Positions 27,331 through 39,700 of a stretch of DNA of 64,000 bases are shown here, piece by piece. Source of the stretch: Girardinichthys multiradiatus (taxonomy: Eukaryota > Chordata > Actinopteri > Cyprinodontiformes > Goodeidae); the NCBI RefSeq assembly GCF_021462225.1, contig NC_061798.1, positions 27,231,320 to 27,295,319 of the forward strand, in the 5' to 3' direction. The translations under genes and the position numbers were made by a program. The notes below the pieces were generated by a model. That model worked only from the letters and a program-made list of their open reading frames with translations. It made no database searches and was not told the origin of the DNA. How positions within the stretch are numbered: the first letter of the stretch is position 1; the number at the start of each line of letters is the position of its first letter.

Positions 27331-28564
27331 TACAGGACTGTGACTTCAGAAGTATTCTGTCCTAATGCGGTGAATTCTGCACCCTGCATACCAGTAGACA
27401 CAAACACTATATTGAATCAAATGTTACATAAACTTCATTCTGCATCCTGCACTTCATTTCTTCATCTTGATTTTAATCATTTTATTATCTGAGCATAACG
27501 GATGTTTTGTCAGGAAAGCTTGAATTGAGTCTCGATACCAGAGCTTGGTTGAGTTTAATTGTCTTACAATAATGAAGTTATTTCATTGTTTGGAGATAAT
27601 GTTGCTCGCCGTGTCACGGAAACAATTTAATGATGTCAATGTCTTGAGATAATAAGCCAGTATTGTTGGTTAATTAAACCCGTCAGGAGAGTCATGCTGA
27701 CCATCATTAAACAACTCGTCACTGTTAAATTAGTGCTGATCAAAAAGGTACATTTTCTACTCTTATAAACATATCAGAATTAATTACATCTCTTCTCAGT
27801 TTCCATGTTTATAACTACAAACTGCTGATCACTGGTTTCCAGGTGATGCACAGCTCTGATTTCCAGAAAACCTCCTAGTTTGGTGTCCGATTGATGATGT
27901 AAATCCACTGAAATAAAACCTCGTATGACGAGGCAAGGTCCTCCTGCCCTCTGGGCTGTTATTTGATGCAAACACAGAGGGAAACTAATTGGGAAGAGAA
28001 TGCTAACTGGCATCAAGTCTGATGTCATTTTTGTTGTTCTTAAGGGTAACTCAAATCCACAGTTTGATGCTTGTAAATGTCTCCAATGTATCAATTTGTC
28101 ATCATGCTTACTCATCCTGCAGAGTCACCTATAAAGACCATCAACAACCTGGAGATAACAGACAGTAAAACCTCATCTGTGGTGATCATGAATACTCAAA
28201 ACAAGCTGCATCCTTTAAATCTAATCTTGCATTTGTATGATAAACACCAGGAAAGGAATGACGCTCTTGTAAATTCCTCCAATAGACTGTGTATGCTTGA
28301 GTGTATTTAGGACTTTAGTGACTCATGTCGAGCAAACTGTTGAACTCTTATCACTTCTTCTGATAACCTGGTGTTCTGTAAGTGTCGTGAATTTATGAAA
28401 GTCCTGCTGATGAAAATCAAATATGCAGAAAATAAGGTGAAACCACTTGTAAATATATGTTTAAATAAAGAGCATCTTTCAAGAACACACTGTCATATTT
28501 CTACACAAAATGTGCTGTTTCTTCAGTAACTCTGTTCAAAGAATGAAACGGATTCATTAATGGG

Positions 28565-28631
28565 ACACATTTGAGGTACTTTCTTCTGTTAATGTCACCA
28601 ACATTAACAGAAGAAAGTACCTCAAATGTGT
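28565..28631. repeat. perfect 31-bp hairpin
   Basis: Arms 28565-28595 and 28601-28631 are exact reverse complements around a 5-nt loop (CACCA). It lies just left of the Tc1 relic that starts near 28640. Confidence 0.92.
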
Positions 28632-28639
28632 TCATGGTT

Positions 28640-29765
28640 CACAGCTGATAAAAAAACCAAAACCTGTTTCAAAGATTGGAATACATAAAAATATGTACCA
28701 TAAGGACTATTATAGAACAATGTTATGGCCTTCACAGTTATGAGGGAGAACCACAAAACGGCTTTGCTAAAGTAGCTGGTTGTTCACAATGTGCTGTATC
28801 CTGGCATATTAATAGAACGTTTAGCGGAAGGAAAAAGTGTGTTATAAAAAGGTGCACAAGCAACAGGAGGATCTACTGCAGATTGAGGAGCAAAGCCCTT
28901 TTAAGAGAGTTTTGAGGGAGATTTATTCAAGTAGTGGACTGTCTTAAGAGCCACCAGACAGACATAACCAGGACTTGGACCTTAACTGTCACATTGATTG
29001 TGCTAAACCAATCCTGAACCAGAAACGTTAAAAGCATCTTAACTGGACCAAAGATTAAAAAAACCTAGACTGTTGCTCAGTGGTCCAAAGTCCTATTTTC
29101 AGATGAATGTTTGCATTTCATTTGTAAATCAAGGTCCCAGAGTCTGGAGGAAGAGTGGAGAGGATCCACATTGCTTAAAGTCCAGTGGAAAATTTCCCCA
29201 GTCATTGATGATTTGGGGTGCCATGCCATCTGCTGGTTTTGGTCCACTGTGTTTTCTAAAATCCACAGTGCATGTAGCCATCTACAAGGACATCTGAAAG
29301 CCCTGCTTGATTCCTTCTGCTGACAAGCTTAATGGAGATGCTGATCACATTTTATCACAGCGTTTGGGACCAGCCCCACACTGCTTAAAAAGGTACCAAA
29401 AGGTTTAATCACATTGGTATCACTGACTGCCTGGACAGCAAAGGGGCCTGTTTGAAACCCTATGGTAGATATTTGGAGTATTGGCATCCTGAACTCCTCA
29501 GCAGACAGGCTGACTGCCTCCATGTCAGGCTGGTTTCATGCTGTAATCCAAGCAAAAGGAGCCCTGACCAAGCAGTGAATGATTTTTATTGTAAATCAGC
29601 ATTAATAATCCTTTTTCATGGGACTTCTGGGTTTTCATTAGATCTACACCGTGATCAAAATTAACCTAAATAAGCTCTTAAAATACATCAGTCTGCATGA
29701 CTTGAGTTTCACCTTAATTGAATTGCTGAAATAAACTTAATGCAATTCTAATTTATTAAGATGCA
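28640..29765 (+). pseudogene. Tc1-like transposon relic with broken transposase
   Basis: Three frames carry pieces similar to the intact transposase at 16019: GCSQCAVSWHINRTFSGRKK, FVNQGPRVWRKSGEDPHCLK, and SLMIWGAMPSAGFGPLCFLK. Multiple stops and indels separate them. The 3' end reads TTCTAATTTATTAAGATGCA, the TIR type of the element at 18969. It is an old, inactive copy. Confidence 0.82.
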
Positions 29766-31780
29766 CTTGGAATAGGATCCACACACACAAAAAACTGATG
29801 CTTGTGAATTTTATTAGTAGATTCATTTTTGGTCGCTTCAACATGATCTGACTGTTGCAACCAGAGTTGGTGCAGCAAGGCAGTAAAAACTGACCGCAGA
29901 GACAGTGACTCAATGAGACAGTTGTTGAGCAGGTAAACAAAATACTCATGGCAACATAAAGTTCCTTAAAATCTTTTGTAGAATAACTGAGAAATTCAAC
30001 ACATGAAGAACTCTGTTAAACCTTCTCAAACATGTATTTCAGGAACTAAAACTATGCATACGTGCATATGTCAACAGGTACAGCAGGTTCTCAGTGATCC
30101 AACTGAAACAAGGACTCAATAAAATGAGTTAGTTGTCACTGTAGTTCATACAAAGAAAGGAAGTCCTTCGGTTAAATTTAAATTCAGATGTTTTCTGATC
30201 AGATTAAGTTGTTTTTATGTCATTAATTTCAAACAATTACTTTGAACTGATGATCCCTTCAACTGGTCTCTAAAATGCTGCAGAAGAAATGAGCAATAGG
30301 AGCCACATTTAAAAACTCTCTGATTTGTGCATGATGGTAGGGAGAGCTTTCAACACCAGCTAAACAAAAAAAAAAACCTAGAGCAGAATACCTTAAACAG
30401 ACTAAACCCAGTATCAGTGCAAACAAACCAATTAGATGGGCTGTGACCCATTCACTGAAGGTTTATAATAAACTTCAGTTACATCTGGTTTGTGCCAAAC
30501 TGCACATGTAGCCGACATCTGGAGATATTTCAGCAGCCAGCAGCCAACGGGCGAAAAGGAAAACCAACAAATACCTGAGATCAACACACACACCTGTACG
30601 TTAAAACCACTCTGCCTGAGAGGGAGGAACGATGGCAACATGTTTCAGCACCGCGGCAAATACAAGCCATTGTAAAAGCCCGGCAGATTCCAGCGAGCTG
30701 CAGAGGGCCCCTCTGTGAGGGCAACAGTCTGTGCAAGAGGCTTTTCAGAGCCCCAGACTCTGAAATCCATCAGCTCCAGCCCCCTCTCTCCTCTAAACTC
30801 ATTCACTGTGCCGTTAAAAATCAAAAACTCAGGACTGTGTGGTGTCCTCCAAATACTCCACCATTAAGATTCAGTGCCCAGTAGTGGCAAAGGTTAACTC
30901 GACAAACCTTTACATGGCAGCTGCCTGGGTGAGGGCAGCTCTGAGATCCAGAAATCAAGACTGATCTTAAACAATGTCTTCTCTTCATCTGCTTCTGGGG
31001 TTACACCTTGCATAAACTCAAGTTATGCACGCCTTGCACATTTCACTCCACCCACTGCAGTGTAAACCACACAGACAGAAGCACAGCTAGACAAGCTGCT
31101 GGCTGCAGATAACCATTAGGAGAATGTCGGTTTCTGTCGTTTAGGCACTACGGTCTCATCGGGCCGCTACACGATTAGGGACAGGCTCCTTCATAGATGA
31201 ACACAGAGTCTGCAGTGTTTTGTTTTTTTAGTTCTTTCTAAATTGTGCAGAGACAGGAGAGCATAGAGATGCAAACTACTTTAAAAATCAGAAAGAATTC
31301 AACAGGCAGCAACTCATCACCTGGATTGCTCATTGTAACCATCATAACCAACCAAGACAAATCTCCAAAGGTTGAAATTAGGGTTTTAAATGAAAGTTTC
31401 TGTCTGAGAGTAAAGGAGTAACTTTGAATGTTTCATCGAAATCTTAGTAAAAACTGTCCACATGTCAGTTTTACCAACTGAAAACGATACAGTGAAAACT
31501 AACTCAGTTTATAAAAACTGAGTTTCTAAACACATCAACTATGGCTCAGAACTGAGAATGAAATCCACTGATCCTGGGATGACATCTAGGAACAGTAGAT
31601 CAGTTTGCAAATCAAAGAATTAAAAGATCACAGTCAGGTGAACAATAATAAACATTATGAACCAAGAAGAAAGCTTGCTGAGGAGTAGAAGGAAACCCAC
31701 AAATGCAACAGCCTGTCAAGATGCTGAAGGTCATGATCCATTTAGAGTTGGCAGTTGTTTTTTCGAAGCAGATGAGTGGA

Positions 31781-33782
31781 TCAGAGGCCTGTTGTGAAAG
31801 AGAAGTTGGCAGCTAGTTTAAATCTGCTGCGTGAAACTCTCCTTCCAGGACTGTCCATGGACAACATGTTCTTCTCGTCACAGAGTGGTGGTGAATCATC
31901 TCTCCAGCCAGGCTGCTCAGGAGGATCAGAGGTGCCATCTGCTGCTGCCTCCTCTACAGATTCTGGCTCTAAGATTTGAAAAATAAATAAATAAACGTTA
32001 GCAGTGTTTATGGCTGTAATTACTGAGCAAAATCAAACTGACCTGTTGGGAGTTGTGGAGGTGGAGTTTTCTCAAAGTCAATCAAGTCCATCTGCTGGAG
32101 AACAGGGTCAGGATGGAGCTGAGGTGACGGCAGGCAGGATGGTACAGGGCCACACAACAGGTCAACAGGTGAGGTCAGACGAAGCAGCTCTGAATCAGCA
32201 TCGCAACCTGGCAGCAAAAACAAACGTTCGAGTGTCTAAATTACAGTCAAACATATTAAGATGCATACAAACATTAAAAAGTCATGACATGCAGATTCAT
32301 ATTCCATCATAGCCCAGTTTTGCATAGTATTTTTAATATACAAGTGAAATAAGTATTGAAGACGTCAACGTTTCTCTCAGGTGTGAATTTTATGTGAATA
32401 TATAAAGTATTTACAGTTGTAACAACCAAAGAAATCCTCACTAAGTTCTGTTAATGAAGTGAGAGGACACCAAATAAGTATTGAACATCTGAAAAAAGTA
32501 TGGCATAGAAAGCCAAGAAACCATCCGAAACCTGACAGTATTAAGAAAGCATTCCTGCTGCAATGGGCTAACAAATATCAGACTGATGGCCTATAAAAGG
32601 GTTTCTGCCAACGTATTGCACAGAGTGGTAGGCTTGGTAAAAGCAAAGATTTAAATAGTCTTACTGCTGATGGCAATGGGTTCAGCTGCATTACTAAACA
32701 TCTGAGGTGGAAACATATCACCATAAAACAACCAAGGCCTGGGGCCCCTTGTAAGACTTATGACAGAGGAGCCAGAAGAATAATCCAAAGAGTTGTTGTC
32801 CAACCAAGGAGCACCACAAAGCCTCAGGCAGACCTGAAAACAGCAGGTACAGTTTTCCCTATGAAGACAAGTAATGCATTCAAATGCAATGGCATCCATG
32901 CACTCACTGCGCAACACTCCACTGCTTAAGAAAATCATGTTGAACCTCGTTTAGTTTGCTGCAAAAGTTTTGGATGAGCCAATGAAAGGCTAGCAGAATA
33001 CGATCTGGTCAGATAAGGCTGAAACTGAAGTGTGTGAACGTTATTATACACAGCATGTTTGAAAAAAAAAAAAAAAAAAAGACTGGTTCTCTGTATCACC
33101 ACAAAAACATCATGCCAAAAGTGGGGTTTGAAGGTGGGACTATCATGGTGCGGGCTGTTAAACAGCATATGGCACTCACAGTTCATATATATGAAGAAGG
33201 GATGAACAGAAAAATGCACCTACACATTCCTGATAGGAATCTGAAAACGAGTGTACCATTGCCATGGAAACTCTTAACTGGATTCAGAGAACAACAGAAA
33301 ACTGCTAGAATGTAGAGATAACTTTGGTCGTTGCAGACATCTAGGGTGAATTTTATGTCAATGGCCCCGTTACAAATATTTAACCGAGGAAAACATGTTC
33401 AATATTTATTTCATCCACTGTAACAGAGTGTTTCAAGGAACCTCTGCGCACTTCTGTGACTTGCACTACCTGGACTTTGAGTTCCTGATGTTGTGCTGCT
33501 GATGGGGCTGTCCCTCAGACTCTCAGCGTTTTCTTGTGGCTGTGGGCTGTTGGATATTGAATAGCTTGGCTTTGCTAAAAACACACAAATACTTTATTTT
33601 TAAAGTTTTCATATGTCTTTTCACACAACTGGAATCTGGAAAAAGGTCAAAATACAGCTTGTTCTTCTGTCAGGTCACATCAGGGAACCTAAATGATCTG
33701 CAATGAGAAACATGTCTTTACCTTTCATATCGTTCTTTAAAACGATAATCCTCTTATGACCATGTCCTTTGATCCAGACCAC
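31781..33782 (-). CDS. marf1: marf1 exons 23-26, C-terminal tail
   Basis: Exon 23 (33782-33722) closes LOTUS 8 with [20 protein letters not shown]. Exons 24 (33574-33470) and 25 (32207-32043) are Ser/Pro-rich; exon 25 keeps [20 protein letters not shown] and [10 protein letters not shown], nearly as in human. Exon 26 (31968-31781) is acidic, then basic, and ends [12 protein letters not shown] before TGA. Residues about 1636-1807. In mammals the C-terminus contains the decapping/EDC4-binding region; the conserved exon 25 block is a candidate for it. Confidence 0.92.
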
Positions 33783-36700
33783 CTGAAAGCACAAGACATG
33801 TTAAATCCCCAAAAAGAGGAAATTATAAAAATAAGATTTTGTAGATATTTTAAAGACTAAATGAAAAATAGAATAAGAAAGAGGTCATTTTCAACCTGTG
33901 GAATAGCGCTGAGCAGCTCGTCAACGCTGACGCATCCATAAAAGCAAGGTTCAAAGCTGCACCCTGTAAACTTGCTGTACGCCCCCTGGAACTCTGTCAG
34001 GAAGATCTGGTTGTAGTGGTAGGTGTGGAGCAGCGCCCGGACGTTACGAGCAAACTGGTAAAGCTTGGTCAGCCTCACCCACTCAACCCCATGGCCACCA
34101 TCAGTGCTGCAGTCTTCACAGTTTTCATCACTCTCTTCAAAGTACAACTAAGGACGGAGGAAAAGATGAGCCATTACCTGCCGTTTAGCCAGGAAAGAAA
34201 ACAAACATAATTCATCTTCAAAAGAGAAATCTGACTCCAACCTCTACAAGATAGGGCAGGCTCTTCAGCAGCTCGCTCAGAGACAGAAACCCATATTCAC
34301 AAGGATTAAGCTGGGTTCCATGAACATTCAGGTAATGCTGGCTCAGCTCCTCCACCTTCATACCCTTCGTCAGTTGATGGTTTTCTTGGGACATGAGCAG
34401 AGCCAGCAGCTGAGTGGTCAGCAGCCGTAGAGACTTCCTGTTGATTAGTTGCACTTCTCGACCGTCAGAGCCGTCCACCACCTGAACAAAAGTAATTTGT
34501 TTTTCTACTTCTCAATTATCCTTTATCTTTAGCCGTTTAGACTTTTTTCTTCTTTGGAACAAATATCTGAAATATGTGGTGAGCATTTAATTCAGTCCCG
34601 AGTCAGTAGAACAAGCTTTCCTACATTTACAGCTCCAGTCAGTTGGGTTAGGTCTCTTCCAGCACACCTCAGTTATGGGCTAATCTGTGATACTTCTGCA
34701 ACGTACTCTAAACTGATCCATGGATGAATGCAATATATGTTTAAGAGAATGGAATAAGGAATAAATCCTGGAAACACCTTTTCCATATAAATTATAATTT
34801 AAATTCTTATTCTAATCTCAAAAATCAGATACCATACTTTTCCAGATAGATTAATTACAGGCAGGCATTCTCTTGAAAAACATCAAAACCGTTTGATCCT
34901 TGGGCAGTACCATTATTAACTGAAAAAAAGTGGAGAATCAATAACTACAGAATGCTTCAACAAATTCAAGAGAGGGGACTCAGACACTGAGAAAGAACTC
35001 CAGCAGAGCTGAAGGCTGCCCTCACCCCGGCTGCCCTCACCCCGGCTGCCCTCACCCCGGCTGCCCTCACCCCGGCTGCCCTCACCCCGGCTGCCCTCAC
35101 CCCGGCTGCCCTCACCCCGGCTGCCCTCACCCCGGCTGCACTCACCCCGGCTGCACTCACCCCGGCTGCACTCACCCCGGCTGCACTCACCCCGGCTGCA
35201 CTCACCCTGGCTGCACTCACCCTGGCTGCACTCACCCTGGCTGCACTCACCCTGGCTGCACTCAGGAAGATGGAGAAAAGCAGACTGAGCCAAAAAGTCC
35301 TTAGCTGCATTATAAAGGGGACTGTTGTAATTGGAGCAGCCAAAGCATTTTCAGGATGTGCAGTACCAAAAAATTAATTAAAAAAAAAGTAAAAGTAATT
35401 TTATCATAATCTAGAAACAAACTGTTTATAAAAAGCTGGATGTTCTGTTCTGAAAAAAAAAATTGTTTAGGCCTTTCATCCAGACATTAGGATTACACTG
35501 GATTTTGAACAAATTTTCCCCCCTTTTTATCATTATTTTTTTTTTTTACCTTGACAACATGGCAGAGTTTGGCCAGCAGAGCAGGCAGCGCAGCGGCGTC
35601 GTAGTCCTGCAGACGAAGACCGTAACCGAAGGTCTTGTTGTATTCTGGGAGAAGCTGGCTGACAGAAAGACTGAAGTTTTTCTGAGCCCGGAGCAGCTTG
35701 ACTAGTTGAGCTGCCAGAGCCTTGATACGCTCAACCTCAGTTAAAATCAGCACTTTCTCTTCACCACATTCCAAAACCTGATGAACGAAAGAAACACTCA
35801 ACAGTAAAGTTTATTAAAAGGGAGTTAAGGCCCTTGTTACAGACCAGAAATATAGTAGGAGCCACAGAGGAACAAAGGTGATGCGGAGCAGTGTTTGGGT
35901 CTTACCATCAGAATGTCTGGGATTGCCTCTAAGAGCTCCATCAGCTTGGTGAAGCCATAGTAGCTGAGCTTGCACTGACGACCAAAGTGGTGGTGGTAGG
36001 TAGGAATGAACTTACTGAACGGCATTCGACAGTGTGGCTGATGACGGAGGAGGTCCACTACCTCCTTTCCAAACTGCTTGGTTCTCTCCATTTCCTCCAC
36101 AGTACGATCTGGCAAATAAAAATGGATTTTCAAAATAAAACTAAATGTTTGACTCAGTGGAAGGAAGTCAGGGTTCACCCAGGATTATCCTGGGTTTAGC
36201 TCCATTCATCTTCCCATCATCTGTGAACAGATTCCATGTCTGCTGAAGAAAAGCATGCGCATGATGCTGCCACCACCATATTTCTACACAGCGCTTTTCA
36301 AGCAGCTCTGTGGAAAGATAAATAGCTTCTTAGCTAATGACAGTACTTCCATACTTCCACACACCCTCCATTTCTGCTACCTGTGTGACCCCTTCCCTTT
36401 TCCAATGGTTATAATCAGTCTGACAGAGGGAGGTATCCCTATCCTTGTGGTTTTTAGTATAACAATGACCATCAGTGGGACCCTTTGTGGGGTGCCTTGA
36501 GATGACATTGTTGTAAATAAGTGCCATTTAACTAAATAATCTGAACTGAAACTATCTGTGTTGTTATGCTGCTATAGGCTTAGGCTGCTGGAGGACATAA
36601 TGACCACTTTCACCCTCTTCGCTACATTCTCACACTACTCTCCAATTTTGCATTATTTTTTTGCATTGTTATTTCAGCTTTTAACTTTATGTTCTCCCTC

Positions 36701-39700
36701 TTTTCTCTTCCTAGAAGCTACACCTGGCCTGACTCTGTGTCTACCTGTGACACCTTTCTGGAGAGGGGAATGGTCCAAGTTTCTGCTGGCAACAACTTAA
36801 TGCTCACCCTCTACCGATGATCCACATAGCCCTGTCTTTCAGTGTTTAACCCTTTCTCTCTCCTAGACATGGCGATTGACTGAGCTTTACTGTAACTAAT
36901 TATATGTGCTCTCTTTCAGACTCTAACCTTGAAAACTGGCTCAGAGTTTATCTGTTCTTTCTTTCTAGATGAAACGACTAAAGGAGCTACATCCATTAAC
37001 ATTTACTTTTCCTTCCCATAGAAAGTACTCCTGGATCAGTGCTTCTTTGTTCTCTTTGTGTCTCTGCTCTGTTCTCTCAAACCCCCAGTCGGTCGTGGCA
37101 GATGGCCGCTCACCCTGAGCCTGGTTCTGCTGGAGGTTTCTTCCTGTTAAAAGGGAGTTTTTCCTCTCCACTGTCGCTACATGCATGCTCAGTATGAGGG
37201 ATTGCTGCAAAGTCAACGCCAGTGACTGTCCACTGTCTCTACATGCTCATCCAGGAGGAATGAATGCTGCAAGTCACTGACTGGATGCAATCTGCTGGGT
37301 TTCCTTAGATAGAAAAACTTTTTATCCAATTTGAATAAATAAATAACTCCGACTGCACTGTTCAATTGTTAGGATTAATTGGAATGTATGAACCTGACTG
37401 TTGTGAAGCGCCTTGAGACGACATGTGTTGTGAATTGGTGCTATATAAATAAAACTGAATTGAATTGAATTCCATGTGGAGGACTTTGCAGACCATTGCC
37501 AACTATAGGAGCCCTACCCCCCATGCTGTGATGACACCCTGCCTGGCTGAGGATCTGAACAGTTTCTTACCAGCCTTGCACACTTCACTCTCACACAAAG
37601 GGTCTGCATGCATCTCCAAATAACTCTACAACCCCCTCCTCTGTCCACCAGCCTGCCCTAAAGATCAAACAAGGTGGCTAGGGAGCATCTTCTCGGGCTC
37701 AAGAACCATCAGCACTGGCACCCCACAGGGGTGTGTTTTCACCCCACTCCTCTTCTCTCTAAATAAATGACTGCACCCCAGTGGACTAGTCTGTGAAACC
37801 CTTGAAGTTTGCAGATGATATCACCGTTATTAGTCTGATGCAGGACAGTGAGACTGAAGGTGGATCGGCCGGTCCACTGGTGAGCTCAGTAGTAGCTGCA
37901 GCTAAACCCAATAAAAACAGTGGAGATGACGGACTTCCGTAGAACTCCCCCCACAATCCTCAACAACAATGCATCTGCTGTGGATCACTTTCGGTTCCTA
38001 GGAACCACCAATTTTCAAGACCTCAACACTACCATGATTCAGTGTGGTTTGGCTCATCTACAAAAGAGGACAGGTCCAGAATGAAACGAACAATTAGGTC
38101 TGCAGAGAGGATCACCAGGGCTGACCTTCCCTCCATCCAGGACATGTGCAGGTCTAGGGTCAGGAAAAGGGCAGCCAACATCTCTGTCGACCCCACATAT
38201 CCTGGTCACAGGTTGTCTGGACTTTTACCTTCAGGTCGGCGCTACAGAGCGCTAATGGCAAAGGTTTAGATGCCACAGAGACAGTTTCTTTCCCCAGGCT
38301 CTCTGTCTGATGAATAGAATGAACACCTCACAGCCAGAGTAGACAGCTACTCTTATGGGAAAAAATAAGAATACTGCTCCATCACAAACACACTTTTATA
38401 CTGCTCCTTGTCCTTATTTATTTAAGTGTGGTTTTTTGTTTGGATTGATGTTCGATGGGAACGATGGAAACCAAAGTCTAAATTTCATTCATTAATGTGC
38501 ACAAACAAGGAATTTAAAAGTATCATAGTTTTATCACTTTGCATAACCTGCTAAAAAGTATTCAGTCCCTTTAATTACAGTAGCAAAGTCGAGTTATGTC
38601 TGTGCGCCTGTACTCAGCAGAGTTTTATCTGTCTCTTGCGCTCACAGTTCCTTCCTAAGCTGTCTGATCAAGCTAAGCTAAGGTTCAAGGTCCTGTTATT
38701 CTGTGAAAGTAGTGCAACAAGACCCCACTGAGCTAATCTGAAGTTTCTCTCAGTTCAATCAGAGCAGATACAGAACATCTTTTGAACACATGTCTGGTGC
38801 TGTACACCATTCTCACCTTGCAAGGTTACTAATAAAAGCTGACCGAGTGAAGATCATCTCTCTTTGTTAAATAACATTTTTTCACAACACAAACTTGGCT
38901 ATTAAAGTTGATTCCGATTCCAATTCTGAACATCAGTTTTACTCTCACCCGACCAGAACACCTTTTGCTTCATGGCCTGTGGTGAAAATCAAAAAGGAGC
39001 TTTTATAAAGAGGTCTAGATTTCATGTAGAGCAGTTGGAGTAACGGATGCTGAACACAATGGCATGCCTCACAGATTGTTATTAGTTATATATAAAAAAA
39101 ATTAAAAAAAGCCTTCCTGAGTTCTGAAAACAGCGTACAACTCTCCCTTTCTTGCATGTCACAGTACAACCACCTCTTGGTGACCTTCAGCATATGGGGC
39201 ACTATGACCTGTGTCACATATATGACCTTTTAATACAGTGAGACTGCACTCAAGGCTGAACATGAAAGCTGGGATTATAACGGCAACAAATATCAAATAC
39301 TGTATTATAAACTGTCCTTTGTGCATAGTGATACTGCGATGATGGGCCATTTGCGATATTGTGTAGCCCTTTAGGTGGCTTGGCGCTCTAAAAGATTTGA
39401 TTCCAAGTCGACCTCTTAATAAACCGAGACTGAAACTGGTGAATAAAAATGGCTTATTACAGACTGACCTCTCTTAGGAACAGAGATGACCATGTCTGTG
39501 GTCTGGTGTGTGATGGTGATGGTTGTGTCTGGGATTTCTGCCAGCAGGTCCATCAGGTCACATATGCCATAGTCCGTTACCCTCCAGTCTCTGGAGAAGC
39601 ACCTGTAACAAAGAATACATTAACATCTAAAACACCAACAATCCAAACTCTTCTTAAAAAAAAGAGTCTTTACAGATAAAGAGGCAATCGTTGCCATGCT

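Larger units (their letters stand above)
25707..31780. other. convergent spacer between bmerb1 and marf1
   Basis: Both genes end into this 6-kb interval, so it should hold the marf1 3' UTR on the minus strand. I see Tc1 relics at 26560-27330 and 28640-29765 and a perfect hairpin at 28565-28631. The segment 29765-31780 holds nothing I can identify. A clear marf1 polyadenylation signal was not found. Confidence 0.55.
36109..39468 (-). other. marf1 intron 18 (exon 18 to exon 19)
   Basis: A 3.4-kb intron filled with repeats: a short Tc1 fragment near 36190-36300 (CTGAAGAAAAGCATGCGCAT), a LINE-like 3' tail repeat (36340-37470) and a CR1/Rex-like LINE fragment (37500-38400). The segment 38400-39460 has no recognised element. 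Confidence 0.65.

Noticed and set aside
31776..31979. Plus-strand frame opposite the marf1 last exon
   Set aside because: Antisense shadow; the minus-strand reading ends in the conserved KLAANFS sequence.
34916..35343. Two 125-aa minus-strand frames with pentapeptide repeats
   Set aside because: Both come from the 15-bp minisatellite (15 is a multiple of three, so frames stay open). They lie in a marf1 intron and have no flanking homology.
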